DNA from: Prevotella melaninogenica ATCC 25845
GTDB lineage: Bacteria > Bacteroidota > Bacteroidia > Bacteroidales > Bacteroidaceae
Assembly (NCBI RefSeq): GCF_000144405.1
Contig: NC_014371.1
Location: 1-64,000, forward strand
DNA: 64,000 nt
Direction of reading: 5' to 3'
Under the pieces are notes generated by a model, which did not search any database, was not told the origin of the DNA, and saw only the letters and a list, made by a program, of their open reading frames with translations. The translations under genes and the position numbers were made by a program. Shown here one piece after another: positions 35,150 to 44,364 of the stretch. How positions within the stretch are numbered: position 1 is the first letter of the stretch; each line of letters begins with the position of its first letter.

Positions 35150-37300
35150 ATGAAAAAAAGGTTCTTAACTTTAATGGCGTTTGCTGCAACCAGTCTTTTC
35201 GCTTTTGCGCAGGACTATACGCAGTATGTTGACCCATTTATTGGAACAGGCGGACACGGACATGTGTTCCTTGGAGCTAATGTTCCATTCGGTAACATTC
35301 AGGCTGGTCCTACACAGAAGAAGCAGGGCTGGGACTGGTGTTCTGGTTATCATTACAGCGATTCAACAGTTATCGGATTCGGACAGATGCACCTTAGCGG
35401 TACGGGTATTGGTGACTTGGGTGATGTATCACTCCTCCCTACTACCAATCCAGCACAGCGTGAGGTGAAGTTTGCTCATCGTGCCGAGCATGTAAGCCCA
35501 GGTTACTATTCTGTAATGTTGGCTTCTGGTGTTCGTGTAGAGTTGACTGCCACCCAGCGTGTAGCCTTCCATCGTTACGCTTTCCCTGCTGATGTAACAA
35601 AGGGTTACGTTATTTTGAACCTCTCTCAGGGTATCGGTTGGGACAAGATGACCTCTTGCAGCTTTAAGCAGGAGTCGGCTAAGACCGTCAGTGGCTACCG
35701 TATGTCACAAGGATGGGCTAAAGACCAGCGCGTTTACTTTGTGGCAGAGTTCTCACAGCCTGTTAAGTTGGAGTCAAACGAGCGTGATACGATTGGTGTC
35801 TTTGCTTTCGACAATGCTGAGCAGCCACTTCTCGTGAAGGTAGGAATCTCTGCAGTGAGTGTTGAGAACGCTCGATTGAATATGCAGAAGGAACTTCCAG
35901 GTTGGGACTTCCGCAATGCTGTTGCTCAGGCAAAGGATGAGTGGAACCATGAGTTGAGTAAGATTGCAATCAAGACACAGGACGAGAGTGCAAGAAAGAT
36001 ATTCTATACAGCATTGTATCACTCAATGATTGCACCTTCTGTCTTCAATGATGTAAACGGCGAATACCGTGGTGCAGATGGTAAGACACATAAGGGTGAC
36101 TTCACTGATTATGCCACCTTCTCGCTTTGGGACACCTATCGTGCAGCGCATCCATTGATGACGATTATCCATCCAGAGAAGCAACGCGACATCGCACAGA
36201 CGATGCTTCATATCTTTAAGGAGCAGGGTAAGTTGCCAGTATGGCACCTTGTGGGTAACGAAACCGACTGTATGATTGGTAACCCAGGCGTTCCTGCCCT
36301 CGTTGATATCGCACTGAAAGGCTTTGATGTAGATAAGAATGCAGTCTTTGAGGCTGCTAAGGCGTCTGCTATGCTTGATGAGCGTGGTATGGGATTGTTG
36401 AAGAAGTATGGTTATATTCCTTGTGATCTCGACCCAGAGCATGAGACAGTAGCAAAGGGATTGGAGTATGCTTTGGCTGATGCATGTATTGCAAAACTCG
36501 CCAAGGAATTGGGTAAGACAGCTGATTATAAGTACTTCTCAAAGCGCAGCCAGTCATATCGTGACTTCTACTTTGATAAGAAGACGAAGTTTATGCGTGG
36601 TGTAACATCTACTGGTAAGTTCCGTGAACCATTCGATCCATTCAGTACTGTACATCGTCAGGACGACTATGCAGAGGGTAATGCTTGGCAGTATGTATGG
36701 CTTGTTCCACACGATGTGCACGGTCTTGTAGCTGCTTTCGGTGGTGAGAAGCCATTTGTTTCAAAGCTCGACTCCCTTTTCATCGTTAGTGGTGACATGG
36801 GAGCAGAGGCTTCACCAGACATCACTGGTCTGATTGGTCAGTACGCTCACGGTAATGAGCCAAGCCATCATATCCTCTATATGTACAACTATGTGGGTCA
36901 GCCTTGGAAGGCAGCGGATAAGATTCGCTATGTACTCAAGAACTTATACCACGACGACTTCGATGGATTGAGTGGTAACGAGGATGTGGGTCAGATGTCT
37001 GCATGGTACATTCTTTCCTCTCTTGGCATGTATCAGGTTGAGCCTGCAGGTGGCAAGTATATCTTCGGTACACCGCTCTTTGATGAGGCTACGGTGAACG
37101 TTGGAGGTGGTAAGACCTTCCGCATAGTGGCACATAACAACAGCGATAAGAATATTTATATTCAGAGTGCTAAGTTGAATGGCAAGCCTTATACCCGTTC
37201 TTACATCGACTTCAAGGACATCAAACGTGGTGGAACACTTGAGTTTGTAATGGGTAGCAAGCCTTCTCAGTTTGGTGTTAAGCCTGCTGATAGACCCTAA
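35150..37300 (+). CDS. GH92 alpha-mannosidase, second copy
   Basis: 716 aa with signal peptide MKKRFLTLMAFAATSLFAFA. GH92 landmarks: DPFIGTGGHGHVFLGANVPF (about 25), GFGQMHLSGTGIGDLGDV (about 75), FSLWDTYRAAHPLMTI, AEGNAWQYVWLVPHDVHG and GNEDVGQMSAWYILSSLG. It differs from the first GH92 in the N-terminal loop (GGHGHVFLG against SNFGTTNPG), suggesting a different linkage preference. It follows GH20 by 75 bases; the periplasmic products would feed GH130. Confidence 0.93.
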   Translation: MKKRFLTLMAFAATSLFAFAQDYTQYVDPFIGTGGHGHVFLGANVPFGNIQAGPTQKKQGWDWCSGYHYSDSTVIGFGQMHLSGTGIGDLGDVSLLPTTNPAQREVKFAHRAEHVSPGYYSVMLASGVRVELTATQRVAFHRYAFPADVTKGYVILNLSQGIGWDKMTSCSFKQESAKTVSGYRMSQGWAKDQRVYFVAEFSQPVKLESNERDTIGVFAFDNAEQPLLVKVGISAVSVENARLNMQKELPGWDFRNAVAQAKDEWNHELSKIAIKTQDESARKIFYTALYHSMIAPSVFNDVNGEYRGADGKTHKGDFTDYATFSLWDTYRAAHPLMTIIHPEKQRDIAQTMLHIFKEQGKLPVWHLVGNETDCMIGNPGVPALVDIALKGFDVDKNAVFEAAKASAMLDERGMGLLKKYGYIPCDLDPEHETVAKGLEYALADACIAKLAKELGKTADYKYFSKRSQSYRDFYFDKKTKFMRGVTSTGKFREPFDPFSTVHRQDDYAEGNAWQYVWLVPHDVHGLVAAFGGEKPFVSKLDSLFIVSGDMGAEASPDITGLIGQYAHGNEPSHHILYMYNYVGQPWKAADKIRYVLKNLYHDDFDGLSGNEDVGQMSAWYILSSLGMYQVEPAGGKYIFGTPLFDEATVNVGGGKTFRIVAHNNSDKNIYIQSAKLNGKPYTRSYIDFKDIKRGGTLEFVMGSKPSQFGVKPADRP

Positions 37301-37320
37301 AAGTTTTTGGAGTTAAGGTG

Positions 37321-37448
37321 TTAAGGAGTTGAAGGGAGTTAAGACAAATGTATTGTTGGACTATATTAATAAAAAACATTACGTTGATATTGAAGTCATC
37401 AGATTTTGACCCATATAACATTTGTCTTAACTCCCTTCAACTCCTTAA
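37321..37448. repeat. 31-bp perfect inverted repeat between GH92 and the kinase gene
   Basis: TTAAGGAGTTGAAGGGAGTT continuing to AAATGT (37321-37351) is exactly complementary to 37418-37448. The 66-base spacer is AT-rich. As RNA it makes a very stable stem inside the operon. Confidence 0.9.
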
Positions 37449-37496
37449 CTCCTTCACTCCTAATAGTGCATCAATCTTTAATACTAATAAATAACT

Positions 37497-38588
37497 ATGC
37501 CTAATTTTAATGATGTTGTATCACAGTTCCGCATTGAGGGAACTGTTGAGAGTGTAAGTCCAATTGGTAATGGACTGATTAATGAAACACTGCGTGTAAA
37601 AACTGTAGATGCTAATACGCCTGATTATATCTTGCAGCGTATTAACAACGCTATATTCACCGATGTAGACCTGTTGCAGCATAATATCGAACTTGTAACT
37701 GACCATATCCGCCACAAGTTGATGGAGAAGGGTGAGACTGATATCGAACGTAAGTGTCTGCGTTTCATACAGGCTAAGGACGGTAAGACCTACTACAAGG
37801 ATGCTGACAACCTCTACTGGCGTGTGAGTGTGTTCATTCCTAACGCTGTTACAAAAGAGGAAGTAAACCCAGAGAGCGCATTCTGCTGTGGTGAAACCTT
37901 CGGTAACTTCCAGAATATGTTGGTCGATTTGAAGGAACCATTGGGAGAAACAATTCCAGACTTCCACAACATGGAACTTCGTTTGCGCCAGTTGCGTGAG
38001 GCTGTAAGTGCTGATAAGGCTGATAGAGTGGCTTCTGTGAAGGATATGATTGCTGAGTTAGAGAGCTATGCAAACGAGATGTGCCTTGCTGAACGCCTCT
38101 ATCGTGAGGGCACATTGCCTAAGCGTATCTGCCACTGTGATACAAAGGTGAACAATATGATGTTTGACAAGGATGGTAAGGTGCTCTGTGTTATCGATCT
38201 CGATACCGTAATGCCAAGCTTTATCTTCTCTGATTATGGTGACTTCCTGCGCACTGGTGCTAACCACGTGGCTGAGGATAGCGACAATTACGATGCTGTC
38301 GGACTGAAAGAAGATGTCTTTTGCTCATTCACTGAAGGCTATCTTAGTACGGCAGGCAACTTCCTTACCCCTGTAGAGACCAGTCACTTGCCTTACGCTG
38401 TAGCACTGTTCCCATACATGCAGTGCGTTCGTTTCTTGACAGATTACATCAACGGAGACGTTTATTTCAAGGTGAAATACCCAGAGCATAACCTCGTTCG
38501 CTCACGTAATCAGCTCTTGCTCTATCGTGACGTACGTCGTCATGACCAGATGATGGCTGACTTTGTGAAGAAAATATTGAAGCAATGA
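37497..38588 (+). CDS. Phosphotransferase, N-acetylhexosamine kinase-like (NahK-like)
   Basis: 363 aa, APH/choline-kinase fold, cytosolic. Catalytic loop RICHCDTKVNNMMFD (D near residue 215) and metal-binding LCVIDLDTVMP (about 232) are visible. N-terminal lobe: GLINETLRVKTV ... YILQRINNAIFTD. In an N-glycan cluster the likely role is phosphorylation of GlcNAc/GalNAc released by GH20 and GH130, as with NahK. It overlaps the next gene (ATGA). The substrate is inferred. Confidence 0.85.
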   Translation: MPNFNDVVSQFRIEGTVESVSPIGNGLINETLRVKTVDANTPDYILQRINNAIFTDVDLLQHNIELVTDHIRHKLMEKGETDIERKCLRFIQAKDGKTYYKDADNLYWRVSVFIPNAVTKEEVNPESAFCCGETFGNFQNMLVDLKEPLGETIPDFHNMELRLRQLREAVSADKADRVASVKDMIAELESYANEMCLAERLYREGTLPKRICHCDTKVNNMMFDKDGKVLCVIDLDTVMPSFIFSDYGDFLRTGANHVAEDSDNYDAVGLKEDVFCSFTEGYLSTAGNFLTPVETSHLPYAVALFPYMQCVRFLTDYINGDVYFKVKYPEHNLVRSRNQLLLYRDVRRHDQMMADFVKKILKQ

Positions 38589-39238
38589 AACAATTAAAGG
38601 TAAAACGTTTGGAGTGTCAGCAGGTGAAAGCTGTTGACATTCCAGCCCTTTTCAAGGATAATAGCGTATCTTATAATATGATAGATACAGTAGACTGGGC
38701 AGCAGAATTCCCTTATTGTCCACAGGTTGAGTTTGCTATTGCTCATAAAGGCGATACCATTCTGTTGCATTATCGAGTTGAAGAAGACTGCGTGCGTGCT
38801 GAGGCTGGCACCGACTTAGGTCCAGTTTGGCAGGACTCATGCTGTGAGTTCTTCTGTAGTCCTGATGAGGAAGGAGGCTATTATAACCTTGAAAGCAACT
38901 GTATCGGTACGATATTGCTGTGCAATGGACAGGGACGAGAGAATCGTACTCATGCTCCAGCAGCCGCCTTAGAGCAGATTGATCGTTGGGCATCTTTGGG
39001 TCGTGAACCCTTCGAGATGAGAGAGGGACGACAGGCATGGGAACTCACACTCGTTGTTCCTGTTAGTTCTTACTTCCGTCATACAATAGAGAATCTCTCT
39101 GGAAAGACGATAAGAGCCAATTTCTATAAGTGTGGTGACAAGACATCGCAGCCTCATTTCCTCTCCTGGAATCCTATTGCCTTGCCTTCTCCCGACTTCC
39201 ATTGTCCTGCTTTCTTTGGTGAACTGAACTTTGAGTAA
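38585..39238 (+). CDS. CBM9-like carbohydrate-binding protein
   Basis: 217 aa, no signal peptide. VEFAIAHKGDTILLHYRVEE, VWQDSCCEFFCSPDEEGGYY and TIRANFYKCGDKTSQPHFLSW are typical of the CBM9/DUF1083-like domain found as a lone protein beside sugar-processing genes. Translationally coupled to the kinase (4-base overlap). Its role in the cytosol is unknown; it could bind sugar intermediates. Confidence 0.75.
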   Translation: MKQLKVKRLECQQVKAVDIPALFKDNSVSYNMIDTVDWAAEFPYCPQVEFAIAHKGDTILLHYRVEEDCVRAEAGTDLGPVWQDSCCEFFCSPDEEGGYYNLESNCIGTILLCNGQGRENRTHAPAAALEQIDRWASLGREPFEMREGRQAWELTLVVPVSSYFRHTIENLSGKTIRANFYKCGDKTSQPHFLSWNPIALPSPDFHCPAFFGELNFE

Positions 39239-39253
39239 TCGATAAAAGAAATA

Positions 39254-39312
39254 AAATGTAGTAAGTTTTAGGGGTATGAAAAAGTCCCTATCACTTACTA
39301 CATTTCTTTTTT
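39254..39312 (+). terminator. Terminator of the N-glycan cluster
   Basis: AAATGTAGTAAGT pairs with ACTTACTACATTT, with inner GGG/CCC, followed by CTTTTTT. Confidence 0.9.
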
Positions 39313-39608
39313 ATATATCCGAAGGAATGGTTTTTCCGTTAAATACGTAGATATATTTCGTATAGCACTAACGGAAGATGCGAGGTTACTCATTAAATAA
39401 AGACATGACTAAGGCGCTCATCTTCCTATTTTATTGTTATCCTTCGATACAGAAAACCTTTTCATTTTGATACTTCAAAAACCGCAGATAGGGTTCTGAA
39501 AAATCATTACATTATTTCAAGTAAAACATCTATAAATAAGGGTGAAATCACGAATAAAAAGTGAGTTCATAACCTGCAGGAAGTCAATTAGTTATAAAGT
39601 AATAAAGT

Positions 39609-39718
39609 AAAAGATGCCTAATTGCACTTCAAAAGGGCGTTAGCAAAGAGCTTAAAGGGCACCTTTTGCAAATCAATTAAGCGTCTTTTAGAAGCCAAAA
39701 GAGCATGTGTTAGTTTTG
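39609..39718 (-). repeat. R1 repeat copy E (five 22-bp units)
   Basis: Units start at 39609, 39631, 39653, 39675 and 39697. The conserved flank runs from about 39330 (TTCCGTTAAATACGTAG, CCTTTTCATTTTGATACTTC, GAAAAATCATTACAT, ATCTATAAATAA). The non-coding stretch 39313-40046 otherwise holds only a -7 box (TACCTTTG, 39918) before the next gene. Confidence 0.8.
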
Positions 39719-40046
39719 AATAATATAAAAATAGTTTACAAACATCAGAAATATGAGAATAAAGGATATTGTCTTTTAAAGGTAAATAAATGGTGCTTAT
39801 GTTTACTTTCGGTTAAGACTTTAATTATTGTGATGTTTCAACTCTTGCGCTATGCAAGAAATACTGGCGTCACGAAAAATAATTTTTGGTTTACTTGGAA
39901 ATGAGAAACTTATTCCTTACCTTTGCAAAGTAGTATATATCAACTACATCAATAACTTAGCTTAGTTGCTTTTTAGCAGTTACAATATATTACAATTATG
40001 GGAACAGACGCATAACTACATACCTTTTATACACCGATAATCATAC

Positions 40047-40808
40047 ATGAAATTGTGGGATTTTTTAAGGACATATAAATCAAGTACATGTTCTTTCCTT
40101 GCATCATTTTGTTCTATACTTAGTATAATATTAATGCTTGTGAGCAATGAGACTTATACGCTTATTGCTTTAATTGTCTTATGCCTTGGGTTTATAATTT
40201 TAATATATGGGATCCTCAGAGGTATAAATAAAATCATTTTAGATAATTCTTCAGAAGACTATCGTCGCATCTCCTCCTTCTGTATCTTTCAGTCACATGA
40301 TGGGGTAAAATCTACATTTGAATCTTTTCGAATGATACAATGTAAGCGTTTGTTTCTTACTGACATACCCTATAATTTCAAATGGACAGGAAGTATTCGC
40401 CCAAAGTTGTCATCTACATCGCAAATCATAGAAGACATTGTCTTTCATGATGATGAAAAGAAATGGGATGAAGCAAAGATAAAGTTTAAACATCCCCTTA
40501 AATACAATGAGAGTACAGTTATTCATATAAAGACTGAGAATGATGATCCTGACCATAAGGCACAGCCGTGGATTAGCTGTAAGTTAGACTCTCCTATAGA
40601 TATGATGACTTTCCGCGTCTTGTTATCATACAAAGATGCAAACTTTAATAAGCCAGCAATACTTGAATACAAGGATCTGAATACGCAGATAGATGGTGAC
40701 TATAAAGCCTTAGAAAGTGTTCCTTTTGATAAGGGAAACAAAATGTATTCTTATTGTTGTGCTAATCCGCAGCCTGGTCGTATATACAGACTAAGATGGG
40801 AGAGGTAA
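40047..40808 (+). CDS. Hypothetical two-transmembrane protein
   Basis: 253 aa, not recognised. Two adjacent hydrophobic helices (about residues 14-34 and 38-60: FLASFCSILSIILMLV, ALIVLCLGFIILIYGIL) are followed by a soluble domain of about 190 residues, probably beta-rich and cytosolic. This two-TM plus beta-domain layout resembles several bacterial effector proteins such as Cap15-type CBASS effectors, but no CD-NTase gene is nearby. A -7 box TACCTTTG lies at 39918, and a terminator follows. Likely accessory. Confidence 0.6.
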   Translation: MKLWDFLRTYKSSTCSFLASFCSILSIILMLVSNETYTLIALIVLCLGFIILIYGILRGINKIILDNSSEDYRRISSFCIFQSHDGVKSTFESFRMIQCKRLFLTDIPYNFKWTGSIRPKLSSTSQIIEDIVFHDDEKKWDEAKIKFKHPLKYNESTVIHIKTENDDPDHKAQPWISCKLDSPIDMMTFRVLLSYKDANFNKPAILEYKDLNTQIDGDYKALESVPFDKGNKMYSYCCANPQPGRIYRLRWER

Positions 40809-40896
40809 AGAATCATATTAGTAATCAAGGATATTAGAATAGATTCTGATTATTTGTAGGATTTCAAGCTAAAAGTTATCATCCTCTGGAAGATTG

Positions 40897-40943
40897 AAAA
40901 GACCATTCTTGTCCTCAATATTGAGTACATAGAATGGTCTTTT
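40897..40943. terminator. Bidirectional terminator
   Basis: AAAAGACCATTCT pairs with AGAATGGTCTTTT, inner CTCAATATTGAG. It separates the convergent two-TM gene and ogt; poly-A/poly-T on both sides. Confidence 0.9.
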
Positions 40944-40985
40944 CTTATTGGATTATTTCAAATTATATAATCATTAGAATGATTA

Positions 40986-41474
40986 TTACAATTTGTTGTT
41001 CCCCTTTTCTTTTTCCAATAACCAAGCTTTTCGGGCTGTTCCTCCTGCATATCCTCCCAATTCTCCATTGCTTGCCACAACTCTATGGCAGGGAATGATG
41101 ACCATTAATGGATTGTGGTGATTGGCATTACCCACAGCGCGAGCAGCTTTGTTTCTGCCTATACGTCTTGCTAATTCTGCGTAAGAAAGCGTTTCTCCGT
41201 ATGGGATTTGCTGTAAACCTTCCCATGCGAGTAGCTGAAAGGGAGTGCCGTTTAATCGTATGGGGAGGTTAAAAGTCTTGCGCTTTTGAGTGAAATATTC
41301 CGTTAATTGTCGGCAAGCCTCAGTTAGTAACACGCTGTTTTGCTCCCTGTCTTCCGTCCACTTCGCTATCATTCGTTCGTCAATCGTATCTTCCCATTGA
41401 CAATAAACGATAGCATCTTCTTCCTCGGCAAGTATTAAGTTGCCGAGGGGTGAGGGGTAACGACAGAAGTACAT
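40986..41474 (-). CDS. ogt: Methylated-DNA--[protein]-cysteine S-methyltransferase
   Basis: Removes methyl from O6-methylguanine by transfer to its own cysteine. 162 aa, normal length. Active-site PCHRV in VIIPCHRVVASNGELGGYAG, helix-turn-helix region GETLSYAELARRIGRNKAARAVG and N-terminal YPSPLGNLILAE are visible. It follows the DUF308 gene at 3 bases and is probably co-transcribed with it. Confidence 0.96.
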   Translation of the reverse strand: MYFCRYPSPLGNLILAEEEDAIVYCQWEDTIDERMIAKWTEDREQNSVLLTEACRQLTEYFTQKRKTFNLPIRLNGTPFQLLAWEGLQQIPYGETLSYAELARRIGRNKAARAVGNANHHNPLMVIIPCHRVVASNGELGGYAGGTARKAWLLEKEKGNNKL

Positions 41475-41477
41475 GGG

Positions 41478-42140
41478 TTATTCCTCTACAACCTCAGCGT
41501 CTTCGATATTATCTGTAACCAACTTGTCGCCTGTCACAACCTTAGCATCTTCAGCCTTCTCGTAAGATTTACGGACAAGATACATACGGATAATCAAGAT
41601 GAATTCTAAGACACCATAGTACATAAATGCCCATCCGAGAACCAATAATGGAAGCTGTGCAGTCTCTATTGGCTTACTTATCAACAGAATAGCTATTGCC
41701 AAGATGACTGTTGGGAAGAGCCACATATAGACCGGAACACGAGCGTACTGACGTGAACGAGCGAGGTTCATAAACTGATTGACAGCACCGAGAATCAGTA
41801 ATGCTGCAAGGATATAAACCACCCATGTGATAAACGTGTTGGGCATGACGGCAAGGATGATACCCAAGGCAATACTGCCGACACCTGCAATAGGGAAAGA
41901 AGGTGACTTGAGGTTTTCTTCTTCTTGTTGTCCTTCTTGCTGTTCAGACGTCGCTGTTTTCTTTGCTACTTTCTCCTTTTCAAAATAGTAAGCGATGCAA
42001 GAAACCAATCCAGAGAGTAGGAAGAGTATACCCACGGTGATGGTCATCCACGTCATAGTTTCCTCACGATATCTTACGAGGAGGAAACCTGTCACTAATA
42101 CGATAATAGCCCTTATGGCTGATATTTGAAGTACTTTCAT
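41478..42140 (-). CDS. DUF308/HdeD-like membrane protein
   Basis: 220 aa. Six hydrophobic segments in pairs (AIIVLVTGFLLVR, ITVGILFLLSGLVSCIAYYF, AGVGSIALGIILAVMP, WVVYILAALLILGAVNQFM, WLFPTVILAIAILLI, LGWAFMYYGVLEFILIIRMY) match the DUF308/HdeD pattern. Charged loop of Glu/Gln after TM2 and an acidic C-terminal tail. Function unknown; HdeD-like proteins are linked to acid tolerance in enterics. First gene of a two-gene unit with ogt. Confidence 0.85.
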   Translation of the reverse strand: MKVLQISAIRAIIVLVTGFLLVRYREETMTWMTITVGILFLLSGLVSCIAYYFEKEKVAKKTATSEQQEGQQEEENLKSPSFPIAGVGSIALGIILAVMPNTFITWVVYILAALLILGAVNQFMNLARSRQYARVPVYMWLFPTVILAIAILLISKPIETAQLPLLVLGWAFMYYGVLEFILIIRMYLVRKSYEKAEDAKVVTGDKLVTDNIEDAEVVEE

Positions 42141-42224
42141 AGATGCAAAAATACAAAATAATCTCTATTCCAACGTTTTACTCCTTAACTTTTTATTATT
42201 TTTGCAATAATAAATGATGAAGTT

Positions 42225-42743
42225 ATGACATTATTATATCTTGTAAGGCATGGTGAGACGGTGGATAACGCCAATCATATTATGCAAGGACAAACACCGG
42301 GAGAACTGAATGAGCAGGGTATCAAGCAGGCTGAAGAACTTGCAGAACGTTTGAAAGATGAAGCGATAGATGCCTTTGTCTCAAGTGATTTGCAGCGTAG
42401 TATTCATACCTGCGAACTGATTGCTGCCCCTCATGGGAAGGCTGTTACGACGACTCCCTTGCTTCGTGAACGTGACTGGGGTTCGTTTACAGGGAAGCAT
42501 ATCCCTAATTTAGCGAATCTGAAGGACCCCTCTTTATGGCCCGATGACATCGAAAGCTTAGATGCTTTGAAGGCTCGTGCTAAGGAATTTCTTACATGGT
42601 TGAAGGAAGAATATCCCGAAAAGAAAGTGCTTGCCGTAGGACATGGTATCATCAATAAAGCTATTCAAAGCGTTTATTTTGATAAGCCGATGAATGAGCT
42701 GAAGCCAATGGGGAATGCTGAGGTTAGGGTACTTGAGCTATAA
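42225..42743 (+). CDS. Histidine phosphatase family protein (phosphoglycerate mutase-like)
   Basis: 172 aa. Catalytic LVRHGETVDNANHIMQGQ (H near residue 8), second Arg in SSDLQRSIHTCELI, Glu in RERDWGSFTGK and second His in VLAVGHGIINKAI. Cytosolic phosphatase or mutase; substrate not predictable. A TATTTTTG -7-like box lies at 42197 in the divergent region with the DUF308 gene. A terminator pair follows. Confidence 0.93.
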   Translation: MTLLYLVRHGETVDNANHIMQGQTPGELNEQGIKQAEELAERLKDEAIDAFVSSDLQRSIHTCELIAAPHGKAVTTTPLLRERDWGSFTGKHIPNLANLKDPSLWPDDIESLDALKARAKEFLTWLKEEYPEKKVLAVGHGIINKAIQSVYFDKPMNELKPMGNAEVRVLEL

Positions 42744-42831
42744 GGCTAATTAGCCCTATCAACCTAATTAGCCTTATTGCGCCTAATAATAAAAAGCGAA
42801 GAGGAGCCTCACTCACGTGAGACTCCTCTCC
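42742..42831 (+). terminator. Two successive terminator-like hairpins
   Basis: AAGGCTAATTA / TAATTAGCCTT (42742-42776) and GAGGAGCCTCAC / GTGAGACTCCTC (42801-42828). The remaining bases up to 43016 are AT-rich and show nothing. Confidence 0.7.
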
Positions 42832-43016
42832 TTCATTTAAATAACTCTCTTTGTTACATCTCTAATTTGGTCTGAATGCAGTCTTACTCATTGGTTTGCT
42901 AACTGCTAAACAATCTTTAATACCTTAATTCGTCTAATCTATTTATCTTTTAAAACCTTAGTGCTTAGTATTTAAACCTGATTGAATCAACGTCTATTTA
43001 TTATATCTTAATGTCG

Positions 43017-43886
43017 TTATCTATGTCCACCAAATGAGCTACTTCCGTTTGAAACGCTTCCACCACCTGAGCGGCTTCCGCCAAATGTTGCGCCACTACC
43101 ACCGAAGCTGTTGCTTGGTGCACCGAATGAGCGACTTGGCTCATAGCTTCTTGTTGCGCCACCATAGTTCCTACTTCCACCGAAGTTACCACCATAGTTA
43201 GGTTGAGTAACCGTTGTTCGTGTCGAACTCTCTCGTGGTGCGTAGTACTGGTTGTTACGTGGTCCATCAAAGTTTCCGCGTTGCTGATTGCCGAAGCTGC
43301 GTGGGCGGTCGTTCTGATAAGTAGGACCATTGTTATAATAGTAGTTTCCTCCTCTATTGTAATCGCCACGTATGTAGCAATCTCTCATACCATATCGGCT
43401 GTTATAATCTCCGCCGTAGAAGATTTCTCTTCCGTTATACCAACTTCTTCCGCCATTCATTCGCCAGCTGTGGGCTCCGTTGTAAACGTTGTAGAACGAT
43501 GGTCGTCCGAAGTAATAATAGTCGCGGCGTGGATAACGAGCATAAATGCCAAATCTCCAGTAGCCTGCGTCCCATCTCAGTGGGCGGTAGAAATATGCTG
43601 CTTCAACATATGCACGATATTGCCAATCATAGAGGATATAGCTCAAATCTACGTTTCGATGTGACCAATACATTCCATAGAGGTCGTCTACCGTGTTGAC
43701 ATTCATGAGGTAATCCAAGTTTATTTCGTAGGCTGCCTCATATTGTGCCTCCGTCAGATTCAGCTCGTAAGCCATCTTATCTGTTAGAAAGAGTGCTTGT
43801 ACTCGAGCCTGCTCATAACTCATTGCGCTTGTTGATGCGCCGATAACTATGAGCGATGCGATGAGGGTTAGTACTATCCTTCTCAT
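43017..43886 (-). CDS. Secreted low-complexity Gly/Tyr/Asn/Arg/Ser-rich protein
   Basis: 289 aa. Signal peptide MRRIVLTLIASLIVIGASTS. A folded N-terminal region (about 22-135) has a helix with LTDKMAYELNLTEAQYEAAY and then a Tyr/Arg/Trp-rich block (YARYPRRDYYYFGRP). Residues 136-289 are low complexity: GDYNRGGNYYYNNGPTY, GGSRNYGGATRSYEPSRSFG, ending in a Gly/Ser tail. The composition recalls prion-like RNA-binding tails, but the protein is exported. The N-terminal pattern occurs in other Bacteroidota hypotheticals; function unknown. Confidence 0.75.
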   Translation of the reverse strand: MRRIVLTLIASLIVIGASTSAMSYEQARVQALFLTDKMAYELNLTEAQYEAAYEINLDYLMNVNTVDDLYGMYWSHRNVDLSYILYDWQYRAYVEAAYFYRPLRWDAGYWRFGIYARYPRRDYYYFGRPSFYNVYNGAHSWRMNGGRSWYNGREIFYGGDYNSRYGMRDCYIRGDYNRGGNYYYNNGPTYQNDRPRSFGNQQRGNFDGPRNNQYYAPRESSTRTTVTQPNYGGNFGGSRNYGGATRSYEPSRSFGAPSNSFGGSGATFGGSRSGGGSVSNGSSSFGGHR

Positions 43887-44080
43887 AATCGTTACCTTTT
43901 TAAGTTCTTATTCAAGTTTCGGAGTACTTCGAAAAGCATTTCCTAACTTTCATGATGCAAAGGAACGAAGAAAAAAAGACATATAAAAAGGATTTCCCCT
44001 ATGCGATGGGGGATTTTCCCTAAACTTGTGTTTGACACGATATAAAGTCCTAAAATCTCACCTTATTTATATATACAGTT

Positions 44081-44181
44081 AGTTTTAGTTTTAAGTTGCT
44101 GTCACTTTTAACAATTCGCGTAATAGAGTAAATATTAAATGATTACATGCTTAAAGATGATGATAGCAATGACAGGAAAAT
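44081..44181 (-). repeat. R3 MITE-like repeat, copy d
   Basis: TTAGTTTTAAGTTGCTGTCACTTTTAAC at the left (key core GCTGTCACTTTTAAC) and TGATAGCAATGACAGGAAAA at the right. Confidence 0.7.
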
Positions 44182-44364
44182 ATGTTTTGATGGATTCTTT
44201 TCTCCACTTCTTCTTATAACACAAACAGCGTGGCGCATATAAGATTTACATACACATATATTAGGTCGAATGATAGGTCCGTTTCTAATCAGGGATGTAT
44301 GAGCCGATTAGTTCAAAACATAAAATAATTGAAAAATGTAAACGATTAGATTTTAGGTAATATC

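Noticed and set aside
39707..39904. 65-aa ORF with LRYARNTGVTK
   Set aside because: Slightly resembles the start of a transposase helix, but it begins inside the R1 array and has no further support.
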